Assembly (NCBI GenBank): GCA_034506335.1
Contig: JAPDPR010000030.1
Span: 1 to 42,380 of the forward strand
Direction of reading: 5' to 3'
Length of the DNA stretch: 42,380 nucleotides
Source: a candidate division KSB1 bacterium
Lineage (GTDB): Bacteria; Zhuqueibacterota; Zhuqueibacteria; JANLFK01; Oleimicrobiaceae
In this document: piece by piece, positions 7,462-15,279 of the stretch
How positions within the stretch are numbered: the first letter of the stretch is position 1
Layout of the letters: each line of letters begins with the position of its first letter
Notes under the pieces: model-generated
What the model saw: only the letters and a program-made list of their open reading frames with translations
Told to the model about the DNA's origin: nothing
Database searches by the model: none
Translations under genes and position numbers: made by a program

Positions 7462-9054
7462 ATGGAGGTCGCGCGAATCGTGATGGGCGGCAACGGGAAA
7501 CGAGGGTCGAGGACAACCCGCAGGGCAGCCGGGTGCACCATCCTAGCGGTGGGCATCCTCCTTCTCCTCCTGCTGCTCTACGCCCGCTGGATTGAACCAA
7601 CTCGCCTGCAGGTAACCCACCTCTACCTCCAGAGCCCAAAACTGGCGCCTGCACAGCAGCCGATCACCATCGTGCAGCTCTCCGACCTGCACATGCGCAC
7701 CCTCACCCCTTTCTACCAAAAAGTGGCACATGTAACAAACAGCTTCGCCCCCGACCTGGTGGTCATTACCGGCGACCTCATTGGCTCCTCGCGCTGGCTG
7801 GCCAAAGAGCACTCCCAGCTCTTGCACTCGACCTTGGCCAGCGTGGCCCGATTCGTCGGGCTCCTCAAGGCCCCGCACGGGGTCTTTGTCGTGCGCGGCA
7901 ACAACGAGCTGGTGGCGCAGAAGGAACTCAACAACACGGTGCTGGATGCCCTGCGCGCAGCCGGTGCCACCGTGCTCTGCAATCAGCATCAGCGCGTCGA
8001 GGTGAACAGTGTGCCGCTCTACGTCCTGGGCGCGGACTTTTTTTCCTTCCACCCTGCGCTCTATGCTGATTTCACCGTCGAACGCCACGACGGCACCTGC
8101 CTGATGCGGGCTGGCCGGTCACTGGACAACGCGTACTCCCACTACGTGGGACCAGGGAGCAGGGACTGGCAGAACTACGAATGTACCGGTGCAATGAGCT
8201 ATTCCGGTTCCGGCGAGGCGGGCGTGGGAGTGACGGTCTACTCTGCCTTTGGCAGCGGCGAGGACCGCTTCTACCGCCTCCGCTGGCGCGAAGGCCTGTC
8301 CGGCATTCGCTTGGACGCCCACGGTTCACCCGTGAATCCGGTCACTATTCCCTTTTCCATGGAGCCGGAGAAGTGGTACAGGTTTCGCCTCCAAGCAGAG
8401 TCCCTGGAGGATCGCACCGTGGTCAAGGCCAAGGCCTGGGAAGAAGGTTATCCCGAGCCCCTGAGCTGGCAGCTCGTCTTGGTGGACACCTGCCGGGCGC
8501 GACTCACGCGCGGTACCGTGGGCCTGTGGAGCCATGGGGAGGGGCTCAGGCGCTTCAAGGATCTGCGCGTGGTGGACACGAGGCGGGACAGTCTGTTGCT
8601 GGCTGCACCATCATGTCACAGCGGCCCAGACCCAGAGGGGTGGTTGGACTTTGCACTTGAGCGCGAGGGCATACGAGCGGCGGCGCATGGCATCCCGCAT
8701 GAAGCCTTCACGCTGCTGCTGGCGCACTCACCGGATATGGTGCGGCCGGCGGAGGACCTGGGCATTGACCTGGTGCTTGCCGGCCACACGCACGGCGGCC
8801 AGGTCCGCCTGCCCCTTGTAGGAGCGCTGTACGCCCAAACGCTCCTGGGCAGACGTTACGCCGCCGGCCTTTTCAGCTTTGGCACCACCAAACTGTACGT
8901 GAACCGGGGCATTGGGAACGCCTTCGTTCCTTTTCGCTTTCTCTGTCGACCCGAGATCACCGTTATCCACCTCCTACCAGGGGCAAACCCTGAGAACAGG
9001 TTGGGGACAAACGCAGATGAGGAGGCACGCCATGGCATACCTAATGGGCATTGA
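7462..9054 (+). CDS. Membrane-anchored metallophosphoesterase (YaeI-like) with an inserted domain
   Basis: Calcineurin-like phosphoesterase of about 530 aa with one N-terminal membrane helix (GILLLLLLLYA), so the catalytic part probably lies outside the cytoplasmic membrane. Metal-site motifs are SDLHM (about 74), GDLI (104), GNNE (146), LLLAHSPD and AGHTHGGQVRLP, in the order seen in YaeI-like enzymes. Two things are odd. The usual GNH(D/E) motif reads GNNE, losing the conserved His. A segment of about 180 aa (roughly 196-385) separates GADFFSFHP from the AHSPD motif and resembles a LamG/concanavalin-like beta-sandwich (WYRFRLQAE; GTVGLWSHGE). Starts at 7462 (ATG) or 7480/7483 (GTG/ATG behind GGAGG) are equally plausible. 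The last 23 nt overlap xylB. The substrate is unknown. Confidence 0.8.
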   Translation: MEVARIVMGGNGKRGSRTTRRAAGCTILAVGILLLLLLLYARWIEPTRLQVTHLYLQSPKLAPAQQPITIVQLSDLHMRTLTPFYQKVAHVTNSFAPDLVVITGDLIGSSRWLAKEHSQLLHSTLASVARFVGLLKAPHGVFVVRGNNELVAQKELNNTVLDALRAAGATVLCNQHQRVEVNSVPLYVLGADFFSFHPALYADFTVERHDGTCLMRAGRSLDNAYSHYVGPGSRDWQNYECTGAMSYSGSGEAGVGVTVYSAFGSGEDRFYRLRWREGLSGIRLDAHGSPVNPVTIPFSMEPEKWYRFRLQAESLEDRTVVKAKAWEEGYPEPLSWQLVLVDTCRARLTRGTVGLWSHGEGLRRFKDLRVVDTRRDSLLLAAPSCHSGPDPEGWLDFALEREGIRAAAHGIPHEAFTLLLAHSPDMVRPAEDLGIDLVLAGHTHGGQVRLPLVGALYAQTLLGRRYAAGLFSFGTTKLYVNRGIGNAFVPFRFLCRPEITVIHLLPGANPENRLGTNADEEARHGIPNGH

Positions 9055-10564
9055 CGTAGGCACAACGGGCACCAAGACCCTGCTCATCGCCGAAGACGGC
9101 ACGGTGATGGCCTCAGCCACCGAGGAGTATCCGCTTCACACCCCTCGACCGAACTGGTCAGAACAGGACCCGGAAGATTGGTGGCGCGCAGTGTGCGCCG
9201 GCGTGGGGAAAGTGTTGGCCAAGGTACCGGGTGCAGCCGCACAGATTGCCGGTATTGGGCTTTCCGGGCAGATGCACGGGGCGGTGTTCTTGGACGAACA
9301 TCACCGGGTCATACGGCCGGCAATCCTGTGGAACGACCAGCGCACGGGCGAAGAGTGCGCGGAGATTACCTCGCGCGTGGGCGCCACCCGCCTGATGGAA
9401 CTGGCCAGCAATCCCGCCCTCACCGGCTTCACTGCGCCCAAGATCCTCTGGCTGCGCAAGAATGAGCCGCATCACTACGAGCGCGTGCGCACCATCCTTT
9501 TGCCCAAGGACTATGTGCGCTTTCGCCTAACCGGCACCTTTGCCACCGAAGTCTCCGACGCCTCGGGGACGCTTCTCTTCGACGTCAAGAACCGTAGGTG
9601 GTCCAAGGAGCTCTTGGAGATCCTGGACATCCCGCGCCATTTCCTTCCGGAGTGTGCGGAATCACCGGTTGCCACGGCGAAGGTGAGTCGGGTGGCGGCC
9701 GAGCAGACGGGTCTGCGCGAAGGGATACCAGTGGTAGGGGGAGGGGGCGACCAGGCAGCCGGAGCGGTGGGCACAGGCGTGGTGAGCAAGGGGGTTATCT
9801 CCTCCACCTTGGGGACGTCTGGGGTGGTATTCGCCTACGCTGACAAGCCGGAAACGGACCCGCAGGGCAGGCTGCACACGTTCTGCCATGCGGTGCCGGG
9901 TGCCTGGCACATGATGGGGGTGATGCTCTCTGCCGGCGGTTCCCTGCGCTGGTTCAGGGACGCCCTGTGCCATGAGGAGATAGTTGAAGCCAAGCAAAGG
10001 GGTATCGACGTGTACGAACTGCTGACCGCTGCGGCCGCGCAGGTGCCGCCGGGGGCAGAGGGGCTGCTTTTCCTGCCGTACCTGGCGGGCGAGCGGACTC
10101 CGTATCCTGATCCCAATGCGCGCGGGGTGTTCATCGGCTTGAGCCTGCGCCACACCAAGGCGCACATGGTGCGGGCCGTGCTGGAGGGCGTGACCTTCGG
10201 CATGCGCGATTCACTGGAGATCATGCGCGCGCAGCACATCGAAGCGCGGCAGATTCGCGCCTCAGGCGGGGGAGGCAGAAGCGCCCTCTGGCGGCAAATC
10301 CAGGCGGACGTCTTTGGCGCCCCGGTGAGCAGCATCAACGTGGAGGAGGGCCCGGCCTTCGGCGTCGCCCTGCTGGCGGGCGTGGGTACTGGCATCTACG
10401 CCACCGTGCCTGAGGCATGCCAGGCCACCATCCGCGTGGTCAGCGAGACCACACCGAGGGCAGAGGTCACGGCCGTCTACGAGCGATACTACCGCCTCTA
10501 TCGCAGCCTCTACCCCCTGCTGCGCGACACGTTCCGGGCAGTTGCGGACCTGGTGGTCTCGTAG
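9032..10564 (+). CDS. xylB: Xylulokinase (FGGY family)
   Basis: 510-aa FGGY carbohydrate kinase that phosphorylates D-xylulose to xylulose 5-phosphate. The N-terminal phosphate loop is MGIDVGTTGTKTLL. GLSGQMHGAVFLD and PAILWNDQRT are the segments that separate xylulokinase from glycerol or gluconate kinases. GGGGDQAAGAVGTG and the C-terminal ASGGGGRSALWRQIQADVFG signature are intact. The reading frame opens earlier (8912), but the ATG at 9032 has GGAGG 6 nt upstream and fits the family. It overlaps the phosphoesterase gene by 23 nt. No xylose isomerase is visible in the window. Confidence 0.93.
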   Translation: MAYLMGIDVGTTGTKTLLIAEDGTVMASATEEYPLHTPRPNWSEQDPEDWWRAVCAGVGKVLAKVPGAAAQIAGIGLSGQMHGAVFLDEHHRVIRPAILWNDQRTGEECAEITSRVGATRLMELASNPALTGFTAPKILWLRKNEPHHYERVRTILLPKDYVRFRLTGTFATEVSDASGTLLFDVKNRRWSKELLEILDIPRHFLPECAESPVATAKVSRVAAEQTGLREGIPVVGGGGDQAAGAVGTGVVSKGVISSTLGTSGVVFAYADKPETDPQGRLHTFCHAVPGAWHMMGVMLSAGGSLRWFRDALCHEEIVEAKQRGIDVYELLTAAAAQVPPGAEGLLFLPYLAGERTPYPDPNARGVFIGLSLRHTKAHMVRAVLEGVTFGMRDSLEIMRAQHIEARQIRASGGGGRSALWRQIQADVFGAPVSSINVEEGPAFGVALLAGVGTGIYATVPEACQATIRVVSETTPRAEVTAVYERYYRLYRSLYPLLRDTFRAVADLVVS

Positions 10565-10863
10565 CATGAGGCAAGAGCGGGACCTCCGGCCGCACAGACC
10601 ACCGAGCACGCCGAGGCCACTGTGAAGAACGAGATCAGCACGTTGTCCATAGTCGGATCCAAGGAACGGAAAGAACGGAGGTCCCGGAGCAGTCGGCGCG
10701 CGTGGCCCACGCGGAGGAGGAGAATCCACCTTGGGTGCCGATGGAGCACAGAACATTCTCCGTGTACAGCAAGCAAGGGGTGGCTGCGCGCGTGCTCGCC
10801 GTCCCCTGGTGGCACTCTGCGTGTCGGCATGGTCATCCATCTGACTGGGAGAAAGGAACGGTC
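10565..10863 (+). other. Intergenic region with an 11-bp inverted repeat
   Basis: No supportable gene. CGGGACCTCCG (10578-10588) is repeated in inverted form as CGGAGGTCCCG (10676-10686), 87 nt apart. The reading frame of the next gene stays open across part of this region but lacks any transporter sequence there. A regulatory role is possible but unproven. Confidence 0.4.
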
Positions 10864-12519
10864 ATGAGTGGCAAGGGAGCTGGTCGGCTGTCCAGGTTCT
10901 CGCGCACGTTCTGGATGGCAATAGTCTTTGAGTTCTTCGAGCGGGGCGCCTATTACGGCATGATGAGCTTCCTCTCGGTCTACCTGACTGAGCAGTTGGG
11001 GTTTTCCAAGGAGGGAGTAGGGCTCATCAAAGGGACTATTCAGCCTCTGCTCTATTTCTTGCCGATTCTCAGCGGGGCCATCGCCGACCGTTTCGGCTAC
11101 CGACGCACCCTGCTGGTGGCCTTTGCCCTGTTGGGGACGGGCTACTTCCTGACCAGCCAGGTCACCTCCTACACTGCGGTCTTCGTGGCGCTGGTGGTCA
11201 TGGGATTAGGGGCCGGGGCCTTCAAGCCCATAATCTCCGGAACCATCGCCCGTACCACTGACGAACGCACCAGTTCCCTCGGCTTCGGCATCTACTACTG
11301 GTCCATCAATCTCGGCGCATTCCTTTTCCCTCTCATTCTGGTGCCGTACCTGAAGAACAGCTTTGGCCCACGCACGGTCATTCTTGCCTCGGCTCTGGCT
11401 ACAGGTTCGATGCTTATTCCCACCCTGCTGGCTTTTCGCGATCCTGCGCGCCCAAAGGCAACAACGAATCTCCTTACGACCCTCGCCAACGCCTTTGAGA
11501 TCATCTACAGCCCTTTCGTCCTCCTCTTTGCCATGCTGAGGCAGAGAGGCGGGCAGACAGCAGTGGCGCTCCTCCTCACCGTGGCAGTGGTTGCTGGGGG
11601 TGTGGCCCTGCATGTGAGCACGGGAAACTTTTTCGTTCTTTACGTAGGCCTGCTGCTGGTGGTGAGCCTCATCGTCCTTAGCCTTCGCGCCCGGGGGGAG
11701 CGCACGCGCATTCTCGCCGCGTTGGTCACGGCGGTAGGGCTCCTCCTCTGGGTCCTGCCCGGCCTCTCGCTGTTCACCAGAATTGTCGTGACCATCATCT
11801 ACACCACGGTGTTTTCCCTGCTCGTCGTAGAGTATCAAGACTTGGCACGGGCGCGTGCGAACCTGAAGTTTCTCGTCATGATCCTCATCTACTCGGGTTT
11901 CTGGATCCTGTACTTCCAGATGTTTGACTCGGTGCTCTGGTACGTGCACGACTATGTTGACGCTTCCCCACTGAATCGAGCGGTCAATAGCGCTCTTCAC
12001 GCTGTGGGTTTGCGGATCAATTGGTTTTTCGACGTGGAGCACGTGACGGTGATCAACGCCGGAACCATCATCGCGCTCCAGCTGGTCGTCTCCGCAGTGG
12101 TGCGGAAGACGCGCGCGCTGCCCACCATGGTGGCCGGCATATTGCTGGGCACGGTGGGAATGGCGATCCTTGCCATCTCGACCAACATCTGGGTCTTTAT
12201 CGTGGGGATCATCATATTCTCCATCGGCGAAATGACCGCTCACCCAAAGTTCTTTTCCTATGTGGGCACGACGGCGCCCAAAGAGAGGGTCGCCACCTAC
12301 ATGGGGTACATTTTCCTCTACGGGGTGATCGGCAGCAGCATCGGGGCAATCCTCGGCGCGCACCTTTACGTGCACTTTGTGGACACCCTGCACCAGCCCC
12401 GTACGTTGTGGCTCTTGTTCAGCGGCATCGGTGCAGTGACCATACTGGGGCTGTTGGCATACGACCGCTTTTTGGCCGCTCGGGGTCCAACGCAAAACAC
12501 TGGCGCCGGTGGCTCGTGA
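10864..12519 (+). CDS. POT/PTR2-type MFS transporter (peptide or related solute)
   Basis: 551-aa polytopic membrane protein of the proton-dependent oligopeptide transporter type. The N-terminal motif EFFERGAYYGM matches the ExxER-YY proton-coupling motif, with Gly where Phe is common. The second signature is ADRFGYRRTLL, followed by GLGAGAFKPIISGTIA, and GEMTAHPKFFSYVG lies near the end. Several extra hydrophobic segments in the middle (about residues 210-320) make it longer than a 12-helix MFS protein and fit the 14-helix POT layout. The ATG at 10864 has GAGAAAGGA upstream; the earlier in-frame start at 10702 adds only non-conserved sequence. The substrate cannot be read from sequence; di/tripeptides are typical of the family. 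Confidence 0.8.
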   Translation: MSGKGAGRLSRFSRTFWMAIVFEFFERGAYYGMMSFLSVYLTEQLGFSKEGVGLIKGTIQPLLYFLPILSGAIADRFGYRRTLLVAFALLGTGYFLTSQVTSYTAVFVALVVMGLGAGAFKPIISGTIARTTDERTSSLGFGIYYWSINLGAFLFPLILVPYLKNSFGPRTVILASALATGSMLIPTLLAFRDPARPKATTNLLTTLANAFEIIYSPFVLLFAMLRQRGGQTAVALLLTVAVVAGGVALHVSTGNFFVLYVGLLLVVSLIVLSLRARGERTRILAALVTAVGLLLWVLPGLSLFTRIVVTIIYTTVFSLLVVEYQDLARARANLKFLVMILIYSGFWILYFQMFDSVLWYVHDYVDASPLNRAVNSALHAVGLRINWFFDVEHVTVINAGTIIALQLVVSAVVRKTRALPTMVAGILLGTVGMAILAISTNIWVFIVGIIIFSIGEMTAHPKFFSYVGTTAPKERVATYMGYIFLYGVIGSSIGAILGAHLYVHFVDTLHQPRTLWLLFSGIGAVTILGLLAYDRFLAARGPTQNTGAGGS

Positions 12520-12769
12520 AAAGCCTCCCAGGGCAGAGAATTGCCGGACCATCCCCGGACCCGGGCTTTCTGGACCCGAAGAGACGGACCCCACTTGAGG
12601 GAATGCCTTGCGAGCGCCGAAGTACGAGTCGAAGCATTCTTCTTTTTGCAAAGGAACAGGAGTTGATGTGCAACGCATTGGCAGTACGTATGCCGGCCAC
12701 GGCCGAGGGTGCACATGGTGGGGGCACCGCAGTGGAAGCGTAGCTGCCTCCAGGCGAATAACACGAAAC

Positions 12770-13765
12770 ATGGTCCCCGTACTTCTGGCGGCTCTTGCCC
12801 TCCCCGCGCTTTCGCAAGACTCGGGTGAGGGGACCCTCTCGTCTTTGCGGTACGATGCGGTGGTTGCCGCGGACGGCAGTGGTCAGTTCACATCGATTCA
12901 GGAGGCGATCATGGCCGCGCCGCACTCGGCCACGCCTGCGAAGCGCTGGGTCATCTTCGTCAAGCCGGGCATCTACCGCGAGTTGGTGTACGTCCAGCGC
13001 GAACGAGGGTGCATCCGGCTGGTAGGCGCTGCCCCCGAGTCCACGGTCATCACCTACGACCTGCACGCCAAGATGATCGGCCTGGATGGCAAGCCCATTG
13101 GGACATTCCGCACGCCAACGGTCGTCATAGACGGCGATGACTTTGTGGCCGAAAACCTTACCATTGAGAACGCGGCCGGGCCAGTGGCTCAGGCCGTGGC
13201 GCTGCGCGTTGACGGCGACAGAGTGGTCTTTAGAAACTGTCGGCTCCTGGGCTGGCAAGACACTATCCTTCTCAACCGCGGGCGTTCCTATTTCGAGGGT
13301 TGCTATATTGCCGGCCATGTGGACTTTATTTTCGGCGGCGGCACGGCAGTCTTTGTGGGGTGTGCGATCCACTGTCGCGGCAACGGGTACGTGACGGCAG
13401 CATCGACTCCCCCGGGCGAGGAGCACGGCTTCGTATTCTGGAACTGCACCATCACTGGCGAACCAGGTGTACGCGCCTACTTGGGCAGGCCTTGGCGCGC
13501 CCATGCTGCAGTGGTGTTCCTGAACACGAGCATGTCAGAAGTGGTGCGCCCGGAAGGGTGGCACAACTGGAACAAGCCCGAATGCGAGCGCACCGTGCGG
13601 TTTGCCGAGTGGAAAAGTACAGGACCAGGTGCGTCAACCGAGCGCCGCGTGCCTTGGGCGCGCCAGCTCACTGACGAGGAGGCCAATTCCTTCGCGCCGG
13701 AACGGGTGCTGGGGGCGTGGCACGGATGGCGACAAGGGTCCGTGGAGCCTGCCGCAAAGAAGTGA
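12770..13765 (+). CDS. Secreted pectinesterase (carbohydrate esterase family 8)
   Basis: Removes methyl esters from pectin. The 331-aa protein starts with a hydrophobic signal-like segment (VPVLLAALALPALSQ). The beta-helix domain has all active-site motifs: DGSGQFTSIQEAI (35-47), Gln142 in GPVAQAVAL, Asp164 in GWQDT, Asp185 in GHVDFIFGGG, and Arg240 in YLGRPWR. Family recognition is therefore strong. The start at 12770 gives a signal peptide with no basic residue; a longer frame runs back to 12608 without conserved sequence, so the true start is uncertain. It follows the POT transporter by 250 nt of apparently empty sequence and precedes another secreted esterase, suggesting use of plant pectin. 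Confidence 0.92.
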   Translation: MVPVLLAALALPALSQDSGEGTLSSLRYDAVVAADGSGQFTSIQEAIMAAPHSATPAKRWVIFVKPGIYRELVYVQRERGCIRLVGAAPESTVITYDLHAKMIGLDGKPIGTFRTPTVVIDGDDFVAENLTIENAAGPVAQAVALRVDGDRVVFRNCRLLGWQDTILLNRGRSYFEGCYIAGHVDFIFGGGTAVFVGCAIHCRGNGYVTAASTPPGEEHGFVFWNCTITGEPGVRAYLGRPWRAHAAVVFLNTSMSEVVRPEGWHNWNKPECERTVRFAEWKSTGPGASTERRVPWARQLTDEEANSFAPERVLGAWHGWRQGSVEPAAKK

Positions 13766-13952
13766 GCTAGCGCAAGGGAGACCCAAACACGCGCTCGCTT
13801 CGCCTGAACGCACGCGGGCAAGTCCCTGTTAGATTGGCAGTGACCACTCGGGTGGTAGGAAACAAGCGGGTGAATGCGAACCGAAGCGGTTTAGGAACTA
13901 ACTCCCCGTCGTTATCTTTGCCAGCGACGGCTTTTCTCGAAAGGAGGTTTGA

Positions 13953-14795
13953 ATGAAAAGGGCCTGTTCCCGCAGTTTACCCTGGCTGTTCGTGGGGATG
14001 CTGGCGATCTTGCTGTGGGCCGCGCCGTTGACCAGCATCGCGGCGCAGGTGGACACGGTGGCGGTACCAAGCGCCGCCATGGGAAAGACCTCACCGGCAG
14101 TCGTCGTTCTGCCTGAGCGTTATGTCACTACTCAGGAGCGCTTCCCAGTCGTCTACCTGCTGCACGGATGGAGCGGTTCCTATCGCGACTGGCCGACAAA
14201 GGCCAGCCTTGGCCCCCTGGCCGACCGGTACGGCTTCATCATCGTCTGCCCTGACGGCGGCTATGCCGGCTGGTACGTGGACAGCCCCCTGCGCAAGGAC
14301 TCCCAATATGAGACCTACATCGCCAAGGAGGTCGTCGACTATATCGATGCCCACTACCGTACCATTGCCGATTCGACGGGCAGGTTCCTCTGCGGTCTGA
14401 GTATGGGCGGGCACGGCGCCTTCACCCTCCTTGCAAAGCACCCAGAAAGGTTTGCCGGTGCAGGGTGTATGAGCGGTGCCATGACTCTCCCCCCGGGCAC
14501 CCGCCGCGCTGGACTGGCCGACGTATTGGGCGAATACGAGCAGGCATCGCGCCTGTGGGAGGAGAACTCGGCCTTGTTCCTCTGCGCCCGCCTGGTGGGT
14601 CGGAACAAGGCCATCTTCATAGACTGCGGCACAGAGGATTTCCTGCTGGACAGCAACCGACAGTTGCACAGCAGGATGCTCGAGCTGAAGATCCCCCACG
14701 ACTACACCGAGCGGCCAGGGGCGCATACCTGGGCGTATTGGACCAACGCGCTGGAGTATCATCTGCTGTTTTTTGCCAAGAAAATGCAGCAGTAG
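13953..14795 (+). CDS. Secreted alpha/beta-hydrolase esterase (esterase D / CE1-like)
   Basis: 280-aa secreted esterase of the PF00756 type, related to feruloyl/acetyl-xylan esterases and S-formylglutathione hydrolase. Residues 1-31 are a clear signal peptide (MKRACSRSLP basic start, then a hydrophobic core ending SIAAQ). FPVVYLLHGWSGS forms the oxyanion region. The nucleophile is Ser150 in GLSMGGHG. The likely acid is in DCGTEDFLLD (about 230) and the His in RPGAHTWAYW (about 262). An AAAGGAGGT ribosome site precedes the ATG. Its pairing with pectinesterase suggests removal of ester groups from plant polysaccharide, but the substrate is inference. Confidence 0.85.
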   Translation: MKRACSRSLPWLFVGMLAILLWAAPLTSIAAQVDTVAVPSAAMGKTSPAVVVLPERYVTTQERFPVVYLLHGWSGSYRDWPTKASLGPLADRYGFIIVCPDGGYAGWYVDSPLRKDSQYETYIAKEVVDYIDAHYRTIADSTGRFLCGLSMGGHGAFTLLAKHPERFAGAGCMSGAMTLPPGTRRAGLADVLGEYEQASRLWEENSALFLCARLVGRNKAIFIDCGTEDFLLDSNRQLHSRMLELKIPHDYTERPGAHTWAYWTNALEYHLLFFAKKMQQ

Positions 14796-14821
14796 GCCCG
14801 TCCCCTCCTGAACATTTCGGC

Positions 14822-15107
14822 AGTGTGGTCCACAATGCTCTCGTTCTGCAAGACCACACTGACCGACTACGCCGCGAGGGGGCTGTCTGCCGGTAAACGG
14901 TCACCGTTGGCTGTGCACGAGATGCCTGGCCGATCTTGATGACCACGGCCACCGCCGTCTTCGGCATGCTCCCCTTGGCGCTCGGTGGAAAGCAGGCAGG
15001 GGATATGGTTTTCATTGGCCTTGCCAACTATCGGCCACCTCACCGTGTCCAGCGTTTTGGTGCTCACCGTCACTCCAGAGCTACACGCACTGTTCTATGG
15101 TTACGCC
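14822..15107 (+). pseudogene. Remnant of an RND-family efflux permease (C-terminal part)
   Basis: Three pieces in different frames match consecutive parts of the C-terminal half of AcrB/MdtB-type permeases. The first is VVHNALVLQDHTDRLRREG (from 14822), compared with the family's VVNNAIVLVDYINRLRREG. The second is WPILMTTATAVFGMLPLALG (from about 14927), the conserved RPILMTT..GMLPLALG helix. The third is IGHLTVSSVLVLTVTPELHALF (to about 15107), the last transmembrane helix. At least two frameshifts separate them and nothing upstream continues the gene. It is therefore a decayed fragment of about 290 bp in the otherwise empty stretch 14796-15279. Confidence 0.72.
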
Positions 15108-15279
15108 ACACCCATGGATGAGGTGGCCGACCGAGGTGTCTGCCTACCCTGCTATGCCTAGGCAAAACAGGCGAGCTTTTCTCGCGGCGTTTCTCCTAGT
15201 GGGAGGCAACTGGCAGCACAGAGGCCCCTTTTAAGGCTGGTCGAAGACCAAACCGAGCATGTGCCAGGGAACGTCTGGC

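Noticed and set aside
7002-7595. Overlapping frames on both strands of 7002-7595
   Set aside because: They run through tRNA-His and the hairpin repeats, and the repetitive residues come from the repeats themselves.
12661-12741. 26-codon frame with a ribosome-like site before the pectinesterase gene
   Set aside because: Too short and without any feature; in a 250-bp gap, chance is the simpler explanation.
11206-12771. 521-codon minus-strand frame
   Set aside because: Antisense to the POT transporter, with His/Glu/Asp-rich shadow composition.
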